Shown one piece after another: positions 22,325 to 32,009 of a stretch of 64,000 nt of DNA. Location of the stretch: contig OX243816.1 of assembly GCA_945859605.1 (NCBI GenBank), positions 24,626,199-24,690,198 on the forward strand, in the 5' to 3' direction. Numbering within the stretch: the first letter of the stretch is position 1; the number at the start of each line of letters is the position of its first letter. The position numbers were made by a program, and so were the translations under genes. The notes under the pieces are model-generated. The model worked only from the letters and a program-made list of their open reading frames with translations, did no database searches and was not told where the DNA came from. The stretch is from Lumbricus rubellus (lineage: Eukaryota > Annelida > Clitellata > Crassiclitellata > Lumbricidae).

Positions 22325-23291
22325 CCCTCGAGCTACCAAGGGGGTGGTATCCACCCCCCTAGGTTTTTTCGATTTCAAACTTGTTCCATATGGAATAAAA
22401 ATTTGACCTTTTAGGTAGCTGTAGGAGGTTCATTGGCACACATTTTGAGGTAAAATGTGAGAGGATACCTCACACCGTTCAAAAGTTATACCCATTGTAC
22501 CCAAGGTACCAAAGGATGGATACAACCCCCCCTTTAGATTTTCGCCTATATCTTTTTAGTCACTTAATATTAAGAGAAACAAATTATACCACTCTATAGA
22601 GGGAATGTGGGGCTACATTTTGATGGTCACTGAGTTGTCTTTTGACAACCGGAAGTGCTCAAAATAAATTAAAAAATATATATAAAGGTGTTTTATTTTC
22701 GTAAAATTTACATGTTTTTTTCTATTATAACATATTCATGAATTTTTTTTTAGAGAAATAAATTATGTCATTCTATAGAGGGCATTCAGGGCTATTTTGT
22801 GATACCAATTGATTTGTCTTTTGATGACTGGAAGTGCTCAAAATAAATTAAAATGTGTGAAAATGTTGATTTTTTTACGACGCACACAGACAATGGCATA
22901 ATTTCTTGTTTCATGTTAGTTGTTGATAGATATGCATGTTTTTCTCTTTTTTGTACCTAAAAAGGACTTATAACTAGTTTATATAGTTGAAAATAAATGT
23001 TACTTTATTATGTAAAAATAATCTTGTATAGATAAATCATGTTCTACACACACAGAATCCAACATTTTACTTATGCGAAAGTACACGTTTTGTGGAATCT
23101 ACTGGTGCTCATGGAAAAAATTCATAATTTCAAGGTGCATTCATATATTTTAAACCTAAATATATCATTTTGTGCAGAAATTAATGCTGAATCCATTGGT
23201 GTATTACAAGTTATGATATCTCAAACCAAACCCAAAAATCCCCCTCCCCCTTGGTAGTCTGTGTTTAAAAAAAAGCTTGGTAGCCTGAGGA
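22325..23291. mobile_element. Candidate piggyBac-like non-autonomous element
   Basis: The left end is CCCTCGAGCTACCAAG after TTAG and the right end is the inverse of TCCTCAGGCTACCAAG before TTAA at 23292. The paired ends and TTAA-like flanks fit piggyBac, with the left flank mutated. The interior has two diverged ~130-bp copies (22555-22690 and 22745-22870) containing GGAAGTGCTCAAAATAAATT. No transposase. Confidence 0.45.
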
Positions 23292-23529
23292 TTAACTTGA
23301 CGGATGGTGCCTGTGTATAGCTACTGCTGCTTTATTGCATTATTATTGCTATACTTTATTATTACTTCTGTCTTTTATTCAGTAATCTTTTGATATCTCA
23401 TTGTGCGTTTGCAAGTGCAGTTAATAAAGGCTATATTTATTTGCTCTAAAAAAATGGTACGGCTTTTCGGGGTACAAAGGGATATCTAAAAGGGACAGAA
23501 GTCCCACTTAAGTAAGTAAGTAAGTAATC

Positions 23530-23651
23530 TTTATTACTTAGTTTACTTAGTTACTTAGTCCTTCCCGTGCAGATCTGCACATCGGGCAATGCATCTCCTC
23601 TACTCGTCCCTATCCATCGCCAGTTTTTCAGCTTCCTCCCGTGACATCTCC
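23530..23651 (-). pseudogene. RTE LINE C-terminus, part 1 (target of FB2)
   Basis: The minus-strand translation reads EMSREEAEKLAMDRDE then RCIARCADLHGKD-stop, the C-terminal end of an RTE element, followed by the CTAAGTAACTAAG-type tail. It continues at 25756 on the other side of the fold-back insertion. Confidence 0.8.
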
Positions 23652-23791
23652 GGTTTGGGTCCGCTATTCCGAGGGTCCAGTATTCCGAGGGTCCACTATT
23701 CCGAAGGTCCACTATTCCGAAGGTCCGCTATTCCGAAGGTCCACTATTCCGAAGATTGTACTGTTATACGCCTATTATGATAAATCAGTCA

Positions 23792-23932
23792 GGTTTGGGT
23801 CCATTATTCCGAAGGTCCACTATTCCGAACCCTAAACCTAACCCTAACTCACCGTAAACCTATAACCACCAAGGATACAGAACAAAATACAGTGGATATT
23901 TGGAATAGTGGACCCTCGGAATAGTGGGCCGT
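23792..23932. mobile_element. Second fold-back unit nested in FB2's left side
   Basis: Starts GGTTTGGGTCCATTATTCCG and ends with the inverse-arm sequence GGAATAGTGGGCCGTTAC, the same ends as FB2, around an 80-bp centre containing CCCTAAACCTAACCCTAA. It looks like a minimal, near-complete palindromic derivative of FB2. No clean duplication was found. Confidence 0.6.
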
Positions 23933-24164
23933 TACAGTAATCTCCGAACTTATGAAGCTCGGGGATTTTTAGTCAACGGAGTAATTTGAGAATGGGAGTG
24001 ATAATTACGATTGTGCTTGGGTTTCCCGTCCTGATGACACCACGGGCTAGTAAGCGGTGGGTTAGTTACAGACGTTTGAGGTTTTTGGAATCGAGGTTGA
24101 GGAAAAGAAAATTGCAGTAGTCGTGCTTTGAGCAGGAATTAGGGCCTATTATTCATCAATCTTA

Positions 24165-24835
24165 TATATTACAAGCTGTGCCCGGCCACGCGTTGCTGTA
24201 GCTGAAAAGACCGTTCAACCCTCCCTTTCTACCTCCCTTACCCTGCTTCCCTCACTCCCCTCTCCCTCCCTCCGTCCCCTCCCCTCCCCTCCGTCTCCTC
24301 CCCTCCCTCTAGTCCCCTTCCCTCCCGTCCCCTCCACTCCCCCTCCCCTCCGTTCCTCCTCCACTTGGCCGCATTCGCGAAGGCAAGGTTGTGTGAAAAT
24401 TGAAATTGAAATCGCTCGAATCGAATGCAAAATTGTGCGAAAAGATTGCGACTTAAAAAAAGAATTTACAAAAGCGATCGTATTCGAAATTGGTAAAAAT
24501 TTGAAAGGAATCGGTCAAGAACGGTGAATAACTTTCTGAGATCCTTGATTTTGTACAACCGACAGCTACATATTTATATGCGCTATAGCAAGACGAGCGG
24601 ATATGCGCCATAAAAACGCGGCCGTGTTAAAATGCACGCTGTGCAAATTGGAAATCGAAATTGCTGGAATCGAATGCAAAGTTGTTTTTAATTGTCGAAA
24701 AGTTTTGCGCTATTCCAAGACACATTTTACAAACCCGATTGTATTTGAACGGAACTTTTTGATAAAATTTTGAAAGGAATCGGTCAAAAGCTTTCCGAGA
24801 TCCTTGATTAAATACAAACTTTTACATTTTTATTT
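24165..24835 (+). repeat. Diverged direct repeat inside FB2
   Basis: The segment CCACGCGTTGCTGTAGCTGA at about 24185 recurs as CCACGCGTTGCTGTGGCTGA at about 24855. Within it, ATCGAATGCAAA...TTTGAAAGGAATCGGTCAA is present twice (24405-24515 and 24650-24790). This looks like a duplicated interspersed repeat of unknown family. Confidence 0.65.
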
Positions 24836-24889
24836 ATATACTAGCTGAACCCGTCCACGCGTTGCTGTGGCTGAAAAGAGCGTCCAACA

Positions 24890-25322
24890 ATCCCTAACTA
24901 CCTCCATTCCACCTCCCTTCCCCGCACCATCCCACTTACCCTCCCCTCTCCCCTCCCCTCCCCTATCCTCTCTCTTCCCCTTTCCCTTCTTATCCCCTCC
25001 CTTTCCCCCTCCCCTTCCACTCCCTCCCTTTCCCACCCCTCCCCTTCCCATCTCCTCCCCCTCCCCTCCCTACCCGCCTCTTCCCCTTACCTCCTCCCAT
25101 CCTCCTCTACCTCCTCCCGTCCCTATCCCCCTCCCTTCCCTCCACCTCCCACTCCACCCTACCTTCTCCGCCTCTCAGTCCCATCTCCCTCCCTACCTCC
25201 CTCCATCCATCCATCCATCTCTCCATCCATTCCTCTGCCTCCCTGCATGTCTCCCTCCTCCATTCCTCCCCTCCGCTCCCTCCCCTCTTTCTTCGTCCCG
25301 CTCCCTCCCCCTCCTTTCTCTC
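24890..25322. repeat. Polypyrimidine tract (CCCT/TCCC-rich)
   Basis: About 430 bp almost entirely C and T on the + strand; a smaller similar tract lies at 24215-24372. All frames over it are low-complexity Pro/Ser artefacts. Confidence 0.95.
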
Positions 25323-25334
25323 TCACACCGACGG

Positions 25335-25651
25335 TGAAGGAAGACAGGGAGGGAGGTGAGAAAGGGAAGGAAGGGAGGGAAAGAGGGAGGGAGCCAGAGG
25401 GACGGACGGACGGAAGGAGGGAGGAGGGAGGGACGGAGGGAGGGAGGGAGAGAGGGAGAGAGGGTGGAAGGGAGGGAGGGAGGGAGGGAGGGAGGGAGGG
25501 AGGGAGGGAGGGAGGGAGGGAGGGAGGGAGGGAGGGAGGGAGGGAGGGAGGGAGGGAGGGAGGGAGGGAGGGAGGGAGGGAGGGAGGGAGGGAGGGAGGG
25601 AGGGAGGGAGGGAGGGAGGGAGGGAGGGAGGGAGGGAGGGAGGGAGGGAGA
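25335..25651. repeat. Polypurine microsatellite (GGGA)n
   Basis: An imperfect purine tract becoming a perfect (GGGA)n from about 25455 to 25650. It can form G-quadruplexes, and with the preceding pyrimidine tract it can fold back on the same strand. Gly/Arg/Glu frames here are artefacts. Confidence 0.97.
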
Positions 25652-25755
25652 TTTGGATATATAACAATCTTCGGAATAGTGGACCTTCGGAATAGTGGAC
25701 CTTCGGAATAGTGAACCTTCGGAATAGTGGACCCTCGGAATAGTGGGCCGTTACC

Positions 25756-25825
25756 GACATCTCCAGGCCTCTCAACTTCTCAAGTCATCCTTGATAGTGT
25801 CCTTCCAGTTCTTTCATGGTCTTTA
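25756..25825 (-). pseudogene. RTE LINE C-terminus, part 2
   Basis: The minus-strand translation reads WKDTIKDDL-like sequence (frameshifted) then LRGLEMS, which joins REEAEKLAMDRDE at 23651 once FB2 and one duplication are removed. Confidence 0.7.
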
Positions 25826-27050
25826 TTAGCACAAGACAAATGCTCATTCTTTACAAGAAATATATACATACAATGGTGTGCCATTAAAAAGTGGCACAGT
25901 GGCACATTAATAGCAGAGTGGCACATTAATTGAACAAAACAAAAGAGTTAATACAGAAGCAGTATTTAAAAACAAATAAAGACCGACTGTTTTTTATCGG
26001 ATATTTTCGATTTTCCTCATCACCGGAACATGAACAAACCCCTGCAGGTCAGATCAGGGTTCAAACATTAACAGACCTACTAGCATTATCCAAATTTATA
26101 CCTGCATACAGTGCATAGTGAAAGAACAATGAAGGATTTCTTATGCAACAAAGTGTGAAACTGGGGTCATTCAAAAGAATGCCCTTCCTCTTAAGTTAAA
26201 TTTATGTAGGTGTGTGCCTATTGGTGTGTGTGCAATGGTGATGAGGTAGCAAAGAGTTCATTTTCAAATTTCGTATAACGGACTATGTGAAAAATGAAGT
26301 ATAAAAAAGTAATAAATGGTAAAAGGAATTTTTATCAAGTTTGACTGCAAAAATAGCAGGTTATGGTGTTTCATAACTCAAGTGGTTAATGTAACAGCGA
26401 GCACAGCGGCATAACTGGTGGCATTCTTTGTCAAACCATACCATTAATACTAGTTGCAAAAAAGGTTTTTTCCGTGTTCTATTCTCTCCCCAAAAACTTT
26501 ATTTTTCACATCGTTTTTTATTTTTTTGTAATTTTATTTATTCATTTACTTTCTGTTGTTATTTTCCTTAATTTTGATTGTTTTCTGATATTCCTTATGT
26601 TTTCTGCCAACTCTCAAGGATTCAGATAACTAAAGTCATTATTTCATCGTTTAACATCATCATTTAAGAGATAGCCTGCATGTAATAGGTTCCTAATCAA
26701 AGTTTTCAAGGTTAAAATGTGGTTTTGGATGTAGCAAAGTCAAATTATTTTCCATTTTCAATTTTTATCGTTTTTAGTGGTTTTTTATTTTTTATAAAAA
26801 AACACGACGTTTTTTCCAGGGGGTTTTCACGTCGTTCTTTACATCTATGCCGCTAATGGATGGTAACGGGTCTTGACCTTGCGTCGAGGTAGCATCTTGT
26901 CAAGAAGATCTGTTGTAACTGAAGAGAAGTGGTCGAAGAGTTGAGAGACTGTTAGTTCATCCAGCGATTCATCAGATGATTAGAGTTTCATGGTACGAAG
27001 AGCGGAACAGGAGGCTTGAGCATCAAAGGACTTATGGTTAATGGTTGTAT
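25826..27050. other. SMG6 intron, no recognised feature
   Basis: AT-rich sequence. The word GCGGCATA appears inverted at 26407 and 26850, which might be weak element ends, but there is no supporting duplication. Confidence 0.4.
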
Positions 27051-27054
27051 TGGT

Positions 27055-28676
27055 TAATAATAATAACGAAAATTTATATGGCGCCATAACACGATCATAT
27101 CTCTACAAGGGCGCCTCACAAACAGCTAACTGTGGGATAAGCCATAGCAACAGATAAGTTTTAAGCTTTGATTTAAAAGAGTCTACTGAGGCGGCCAATC
27201 TGATGCCGGCAGAAGACTGTTCCAGCATCTGGGACCAGCAACCGAGAATGCACGGTCGCCGAAACGTGTCCTCATCCTCCCTACACGAAGGTTGGTCTTC
27301 CCAAGCGACCTGAGTTGCAGCCCGGAAGCGGAGGAATGGGTCTCGGAACAGTAGTCGTGGATGTATTCAGGCGCTGTCCCATGAAGCGATTTGTAGACCA
27401 TCAAACTGAGCTTAAACTCAATTTGGAACGGGACAGGCAGCCAATGCAAGACATCGCGTAGGAGTGGTGTAACATGATCGTATTTTCTCCTATTACAAAT
27501 GAGCTTCACCGTGGCATTAAGTACTGACTGAAGTCCGTCCAAAAGACATGCAAGGGCACCGGCCAGCAGTCTGTTACAGCGGTCCACTTGCGAGATGACG
27601 AAGGAAGCGACGGCTGCTCTAGCAGCCTTGAAGGGCAAGGACTTGATACAACTCCTGATGAGACGGAGCTGGCGAAAACAGCTGCTGACCGTCCAAGCCA
27701 CATGGCGCCTCATGGACAAGTCAGACTCCAGCACAACGCCCAGATCACGCACCGAGGTCGAAGGCGTGATCGAAGCCCCGCAGACACTGAGCGCACCGGT
27801 GTCAAGATGAAGGCACTGTCTGCTGGTTGCGCACCACAGAAAGTCTGTCTTCTCAGGGTTGAGCCGCAGTCTGTTCGATCTCATCCACTCTGCGATCCGC
27901 TCAACACCAAGCTCCATTCGCTGCCGTTGATGTGCAACCGTTGATGGAGGTCCTGAGGTGTAGAGCTGCGTGTCATCGGCGTAGAAGTGTGATGACAGGC
28001 TGAGACTCGTGGCTAGCTCTCCCACGTCAGTGTAGAGTAAGAATAGCAGCGGGCCAAGCATGGAGCCCTGAGGAACTCTACAGATGAGGGAGCGGACGGA
28101 TGAAAGAACCCCGTCGAAGAGCACTGACTGTTGGCGACCACAGACGTAAGGGCGGAGCCAGTCGAGCGCGACCGATCGAATCCCGAATGTTCTTGACAAG
28201 CGCTCAACCAAGATGTCATGGTCGACGGTATCGAACGCGATTGATAGATCCAGCAGACCAAGCAGAGCGTCGTCACCTGTGTTTATCACCTCGATGATGT
28301 CATTGACTACCTTCAGTAGTGCGGTCTCGGTTGAATGACAACTTCGATAGCAGTGAAGAACGTCACACATATAAGCAGAGACAGGGGCATATTTTGGAAT
28401 GTGGCCAATGAGGCGAGCAGCCGAACGAAGAACGCGTTCAAGGCACCCAGTTAGACCAAGAGGCAGATCCACGAGTACCGAACTGCAGTGATCAATTCTA
28501 CTGGTGACAAAGGCATGGACAAGTTGTCAGAGTAGCACTATGAGAGAGAGATCTTGATAATTCAATTGTGAGTGAAGGACTTGCCCAAGGTCCCTACGAG
28601 GCGGCTTGAGGTGAATTCGAACCTGCAACCCTCCGGCTGATAGGCACGAAACATACCCACTTCACCACTGTCTCCC
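27055..28676 (-). mobile_element. SINE-LINE-LINE chimera
   Basis: All parts read on the minus strand. 28557-28676 is the 5' tRNA-like half of the window's SINE (GGTTCGAATTCACC B box, CTTGGGCAAGTCCTTCACT). It is followed without a gap by about 190 bp of LINE family A (28366-28556, as at 43330-43500), then at 28365 by LINE family B running to its 3' end (GGCGCCATATAAATTTTCG and AATAAT tail). Same orientation and contiguous joins suggest template switching during one reverse-transcription event, though serial insertion is possible. Confidence 0.65.
27183..28472 (-). CDS. CR1/L2-type LINE reverse transcriptase, open but chimeric
   Basis: A 429-codon frame with no stop. Residues 1-41 (LPLGLTGCLERVLRSAARLI) belong to the C-terminal region of family A. 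From CHSTETALLKVVNDI on it is family B reverse transcriptase: LLGLLDLSIAFDTVDHD (A motif), VPQGSMLGPLLFLLY (B), HFYADDTQLY (C, catalytic Asp pair), RLRLNPEKTDFLW, VRDLGVVLESDLSM and LLRDVLHWLPVP. The fingers region before the A motif is missing. The catalytic motifs are intact, but the frame lacks an endonuclease. Confidence 0.85.
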   Translation of the reverse strand: MDLPLGLTGCLERVLRSAARLIGHIPKYAPVSAYMCDVLHCYRSCHSTETALLKVVNDIIEVINTGDDALLGLLDLSIAFDTVDHDILVERLSRTFGIRSVALDWLRPYVCGRQQSVLFDGVLSSVRSLICRVPQGSMLGPLLFLLYTDVGELATSLSLSSHFYADDTQLYTSGPPSTVAHQRQRMELGVERIAEWMRSNRLRLNPEKTDFLWCATSRQCLHLDTGALSVCGASITPSTSVRDLGVVLESDLSMRRHVAWTVSSCFRQLRLIRSCIKSLPFKAARAAVASFVISQVDRCNRLLAGALACLLDGLQSVLNATVKLICNRRKYDHVTPLLRDVLHWLPVPFQIEFKLSLMVYKSLHGTAPEYIHDYCSETHSSASGLQLRSLGKTNLRVGRMRTRFGDRAFSVAGPRCWNSLLPASDWPPQ

Positions 28677-28751
28677 ACAATTATATACTTTTATGTTTAA
28701 GGTCAAATCATAATTTTTTTAACTTTCAATTGTAAGTTTCTGTGGCTCTGA

Positions 28752-28962
28752 CAGGGCCGGATTAAGGCATGTTCAACATGTTCGGCCGAACAGGGGCCCC
28801 ACACTTTATGGGGCCCCCCACACACGACAGGAAAAAAATTTAAGAGATTGTATAGTTTGACGAAATTTCAAACAAACAGCTAAAAAGGTAATCAGATTTT
28901 TCGATCGAAGATCGCCCAAAAATTTTTCGAACAGGGTTCCCACATTTCTTGATCCAGCCCTG
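28752..28962. mobile_element. hAT MITE H7
   Basis: A 211-bp element with ends CAGGGCCGGATTAAG and the inverse of CAGGGCTGGATCAAG, with the perfect 8-bp duplication GGCTCTGA (28744-28751 and 28963-28970). Confidence 0.92.
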
Positions 28963-28970
28963 GGCTCTGA

Positions 28971-29289
28971 TATTTTTATTATAATAATAATAAACGAGTA
29001 CTCACTACTCAGTACTATTACTGAAGTCGGACTTTATGTCCTGTCAATTTCGTAGGTTTCCAAACACGTCGTCCATGCCTTCGTATTTTAAGTAAAAAAC
29101 GTTTTAAAGCTGTTCCAGACCATGAACTTAAAATAATATGGATCAAAATTTGACTGTGTAAAGTAATTTGTATAAGACGTGGGTAGGGTGAGTGGTTTGT
29201 AAAACTTTGTATAACCTGCATGTTATAGGAGCGAAAATACGGTATTTATAAGTAGATTTTAAATAAACATATAATTTTATATTGTGTTT
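28971..29289. other. SMG6 intron, weak R-like repeat
   Basis: Contains ATAACCTGCATGTTATAGG and GCGAAAATACGGTA (29212-29242), the inverse of the TACCGTATTTTCGC segment at 37362. Otherwise nothing recognised. Confidence 0.45.
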
Positions 29290-30275
29290 TCTTTGCTCAA
29301 TTTAATAAGGAACTTCTTGTCAACTACATTGATTTCAGGAAGGCATTCGATAGCATACACAGGGATTCACTATGGAAGATAGCGAAATTATACGGCATAC
29401 CAGACAAGTATGTCAATATCTTCAAGGCTCTTTATCGGGAATCTGCATGCTGCATCAGAATGGGGAACAGAAACACACGTATGTTCAACATCACGACAGG
29501 TGTTAGACAGGGATGCGTCCTGTCCACCTTCCTTTTTCTCATGGTGATAGATTTCATCATGAGAAAGGCAGTAAACAACCCAACGCTTCGATTAGAGTGG
29601 AGAACTGATAGACTAGCGGATCTGGACTTTGCGGATGATGTGGCATTGCTGAGCAGAGCACTCCATGGACTGCAGGAAATTTCGGACAATATACAAGAGA
29701 TTGGAGCCAAGGTGGGGCTACACATCAGTTCCGAGAAAACGAAAGCTATGATAATTGGACAGAAAGAATACCCACCTGTCGTGATAAACCAGCAGCGCAT
29801 AGACTACGTTGAAAACTTTCAGTACTTGTACAGCTCAATTGTGATTCCAACAGCAATCTATGCATGCGAAACATGGAAAAGCACCAAGAAGAGTTCTCAG
29901 AGACTGAATGTCTTCCACAGAAGGTGCCTACGAACAATCTTGGGTATATCATTGAGGGATCACATCCGCAACGAGGAGGTCCTGAGGATGGCGGGGTTGG
30001 AGGATCTGGAGATAACAGTCGAGAGAAGAAGAAGGAGGATGGCTGGACATGTACTCCAGATGCCAGAGCAAAGACCAGCAAAGAAGGCGTTGTCATGGAT
30101 ACCGGATGGTGGAATGAGAAACAGAGGACGCCCAAAGAAGACTTGGAGGAGCACGTTTAGAGAGGACTTAGCGGACATGGAAATCGATTGGAACGAGGCA
30201 GAGGAAGCCGCAAGCAACCGCACGAAATGGAGGAATCTTGTCGACCAATGTTCCGGAAGGAATGGAAGGAACTAA
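29290..30275 (+). pseudogene. RTE-clade LINE, 3' part with internal deletion
   Basis: The + strand frame reads YIDFRKAFDSIHRDSLW (A motif), TGVRQGCVLSTFLFLMVIDF (B), RLADLDFADDVALLS (C), YVENFQYL then directly YSSIVIPTAIYACETW, and ends RGRPKKTWRST and RTKWRNLVDQC-stop. Compared with the copy at 12913-15279, about 45 residues between FQYL and the LYGAETW-type block are missing without loss of frame. It is 5' truncated and lies 120 bp upstream of an SMG6 exon on the same strand. Confidence 0.85.
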
Positions 30276-30395
30276 GAGAGAGAGAAAGTTTTCTTTGCCT
30301 AATTTATTACATATTGTATTTTAGTGCTGAGCAGCAATTTTTCTTAAATTAATACTTTACTTTGATTAATTAATTAATGCATTTTGATATTCTAG

Positions 30396-30607
30396 TGATT
30401 AACGAACTGGATGGACTTGCAAAAAACCTAAAGGAAAGTTGCTATGACACAATTGAACAAGCGGAGATGGTTAGAACTTCGGCTGAGATGGCTGTACAGT
30501 TTCTTGAAGCGGAATTTGAAAGCAGAAATCCTAATTTGAGAGCTATTACTTCCAAGGGTTCTACACTTGATACCATTGCTTTTCGCAGTGAAGAGCCCCA
30601 AGATGCT
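30396..30607 (+). CDS. SMG6: SMG6 coding exon (PIN domain core)
   Basis: A 212-bp exon. The acceptor is TATTCTAG and the donor GTGAGT at 30608. It completes the Val codon begun at 20683 and encodes VINELDGLAKNLKE, a helix (AVQFLEAEFESRNPNLRA) and the conserved TSKGSTLDTIAFRSE, ending in phase 0. These blocks match the PIN domain of animal SMG6. A 69-bp minisatellite starts about 15 bp into the following intron and stays in frame with this exon, so failure to splice would yield a long extension ending at 31147. An RTE LINE on the same strand ends 120 bp upstream. Confidence 0.95.
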
Positions 30608-30620
30608 GTGAGTTTTTTTT

Positions 30621-31085
30621 ATTACCTATGCTCCAGAAATTTTATGGCTAAAAAGCAAATGTTCACTGTTCACTGTTGCATTCCACATTATTACGTATGC
30701 TCCAGAAATTTTATGGCTAAAAAGCAAATGTTCACTGTTCACTGTTGCATTCCACATTATTACGTATGCTCCAGAAATTTTATGGCTAAAAAGCAAATGT
30801 TCACTGTTCACTGTTGCATTCCACATTATTACGTATGCTCCAGAAATTTTATGGCTAAAAAGCAAATGTTCACTGTTCACTGTTGCATTCCACATTATTA
30901 CGTATGCTCCAGAAATTTTATGGCTAAAAAGCAAATGTTCACTGTTCACTGTTGCATTCCACATTATTACGTATGCTCCAGAAATTTTATGGCTAAAAAG
31001 CAAATGTTCACTGTTCACTGTTGCATTCCACATTATTACGTATGCTCCAGAAATTTTATGGCTACAATACAGATGTTCTCTATTC
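30621..31085 (+). repeat. Minisatellite, 69-bp unit, 3' of SMG6 splice donor
   Basis: Six virtually identical 69-bp units and one diverged unit, starting about 15 bp downstream of the SMG6 donor at 30608. The unit encodes a 23-residue repeat (ATGGCTAAAAAGCAAATGTT at its start) and, being a multiple of three, remains open in the SMG6 frame until a stop at 31145-31147. Units are contiguous with no spacers. Confidence 0.97.
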
Positions 31086-31423
31086 ACTGTTGCATGTCAC
31101 ATGGGAAACAGAAAAAATTACATTCTGGAGCATTTAAAATTGGCTAATGTTCTGTACCAGAGTAGTCAAGTTTGAGAAAGTTGTAGAATGATGCAGGAGA
31201 CAATCTTGTCCTCATCTCCTGCTCCTTAACAAACTAGATCTTCATGCTTGCAAGTTCTCCCCACCCAAAGACTACATCACATTCCCTGCAGAATGTTTTC
31301 TTCAATTAGAATTTGAAAGAAACCTATTTGGTTGTTTCTTTAATTAATAAGACACACGCGAAAACAGAAACTTCTTGAAATTAAACATACTATTTCTGAC
31401 TAGTTAACAGTTCAGGTTAAAAA

Positions 31424-31495
31424 TCTCCATCTACGACATTTTGTCTTGCGACATAGGCTATTGTCACTGCGACATTTTGTCAGCGACATTTTGTC
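31424..31495. repeat. Orphan subrepeat arm (GCGACATTTTGTCA type)
   Basis: Three to four copies of a ~14-bp unit TGCGACATTTTGTC. It resembles one arm of the fold-back elements elsewhere, but no inverted partner was found nearby; a LINE fragment starts right after it. Confidence 0.6.
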
Positions 31496-31735
31496 ATGGA
31501 ACCGTGTCCAAGTGTTGCCATTTGCGTCTGGTGATTGTTGTGTAAGTTGGGGCTGGTGGTGCCATACTGATGGACCATAACACTAGTATAAGGTCCGAAA
31601 GCCCAACATCGGTGACCAAAATATCAAATGACAATGTGCTCTCTGACGTGATCGCGTGGTCCAGCAGACCATCCAGTCGATTAGTTGGAGTATGTACAAT
31701 TGTACATGATGTATAAACCATGGGTCGATAAGACT
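31496..31735 (-). pseudogene. LINE endonuclease C-terminal fragment
   Basis: The minus-strand frame reads LDGLLDHAIT, ILVTDVGLSDLILVLW and SMAPPAPTYTTITRRKW, the end of an apurinic-type endonuclease domain of a CR1/L2-like LINE (the catalytic SDH is here SDL). Confidence 0.75.
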
Positions 31736-31915
31736 GTATTGCATGGACATGTAATGAGAGAGGAGTATGATAGTTGTGTCAAAAGAATCAGGCAAGCGAA
31801 GGTATATGGTCAACGTTGCCAAAGACGACACAGGAAGAGATGGAAGGACACGATACAACATGACCTAAAGCTGCTCAAACTGAAGAAGGAAGATGCTGGA
31901 GACAGAGACAAGTGA
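31685..31915 (+). pseudogene. RTE-like LINE C-terminal fragment
   Basis: The + strand frame reads LHGHVMREEYDSCVKRI, then RRHRKRWKDTIQHDLKLL, typical of RTE-like C-termini. It is head-to-head with the endonuclease fragment. Confidence 0.7.
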
Positions 31916-32009
31916 AAGAAATGCTACACCAACTGTTAATAATCTGCAAAGACTGCCTTCAGTTGCATGAACAATGAACATTATGTAAATGCTGCAGAAT
32001 TTATTTTAT

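Larger units (their letters stand above)
23652..25755. mobile_element. Fold-back element FB2 inserted in an RTE
   Basis: A 2104-bp element flanked by the perfect 9-bp duplication GACATCTCC (23643-23651 and 25756-25764). The arms are tandem ~16-bp units GGTCCACTATTCCGAA (23660-23755) and their inverse TTCGGAATAGTGGACC (25670-25750). The terminal bases are GGTTTGGGTCC and the inverse GGTAACGGCCC. The duplication is confirmed because excising the element rejoins RTE residues GLEMS and REEAEKL. The interior has long pyrimidine and purine tracts and no transposase. The 9-bp duplication suggests a Mutator-like mechanism. Confidence 0.85.

Noticed and set aside
25247..25775. Long Gly/Arg/Glu and Pro/Ser open frames on both strands
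   Set aside because: They are translations of the GGGA and CCCT simple repeats and have no start context or domains.
26395..26865. Possible inverted-repeat element with GCGGCATA ends
   Set aside because: Only 8-9 bases match and no target duplication was found.
30621..31085. Regularly spaced repeats resembling a CRISPR array
   Set aside because: The 69-bp units are contiguous with no unique spacers, and the context is an animal intron.
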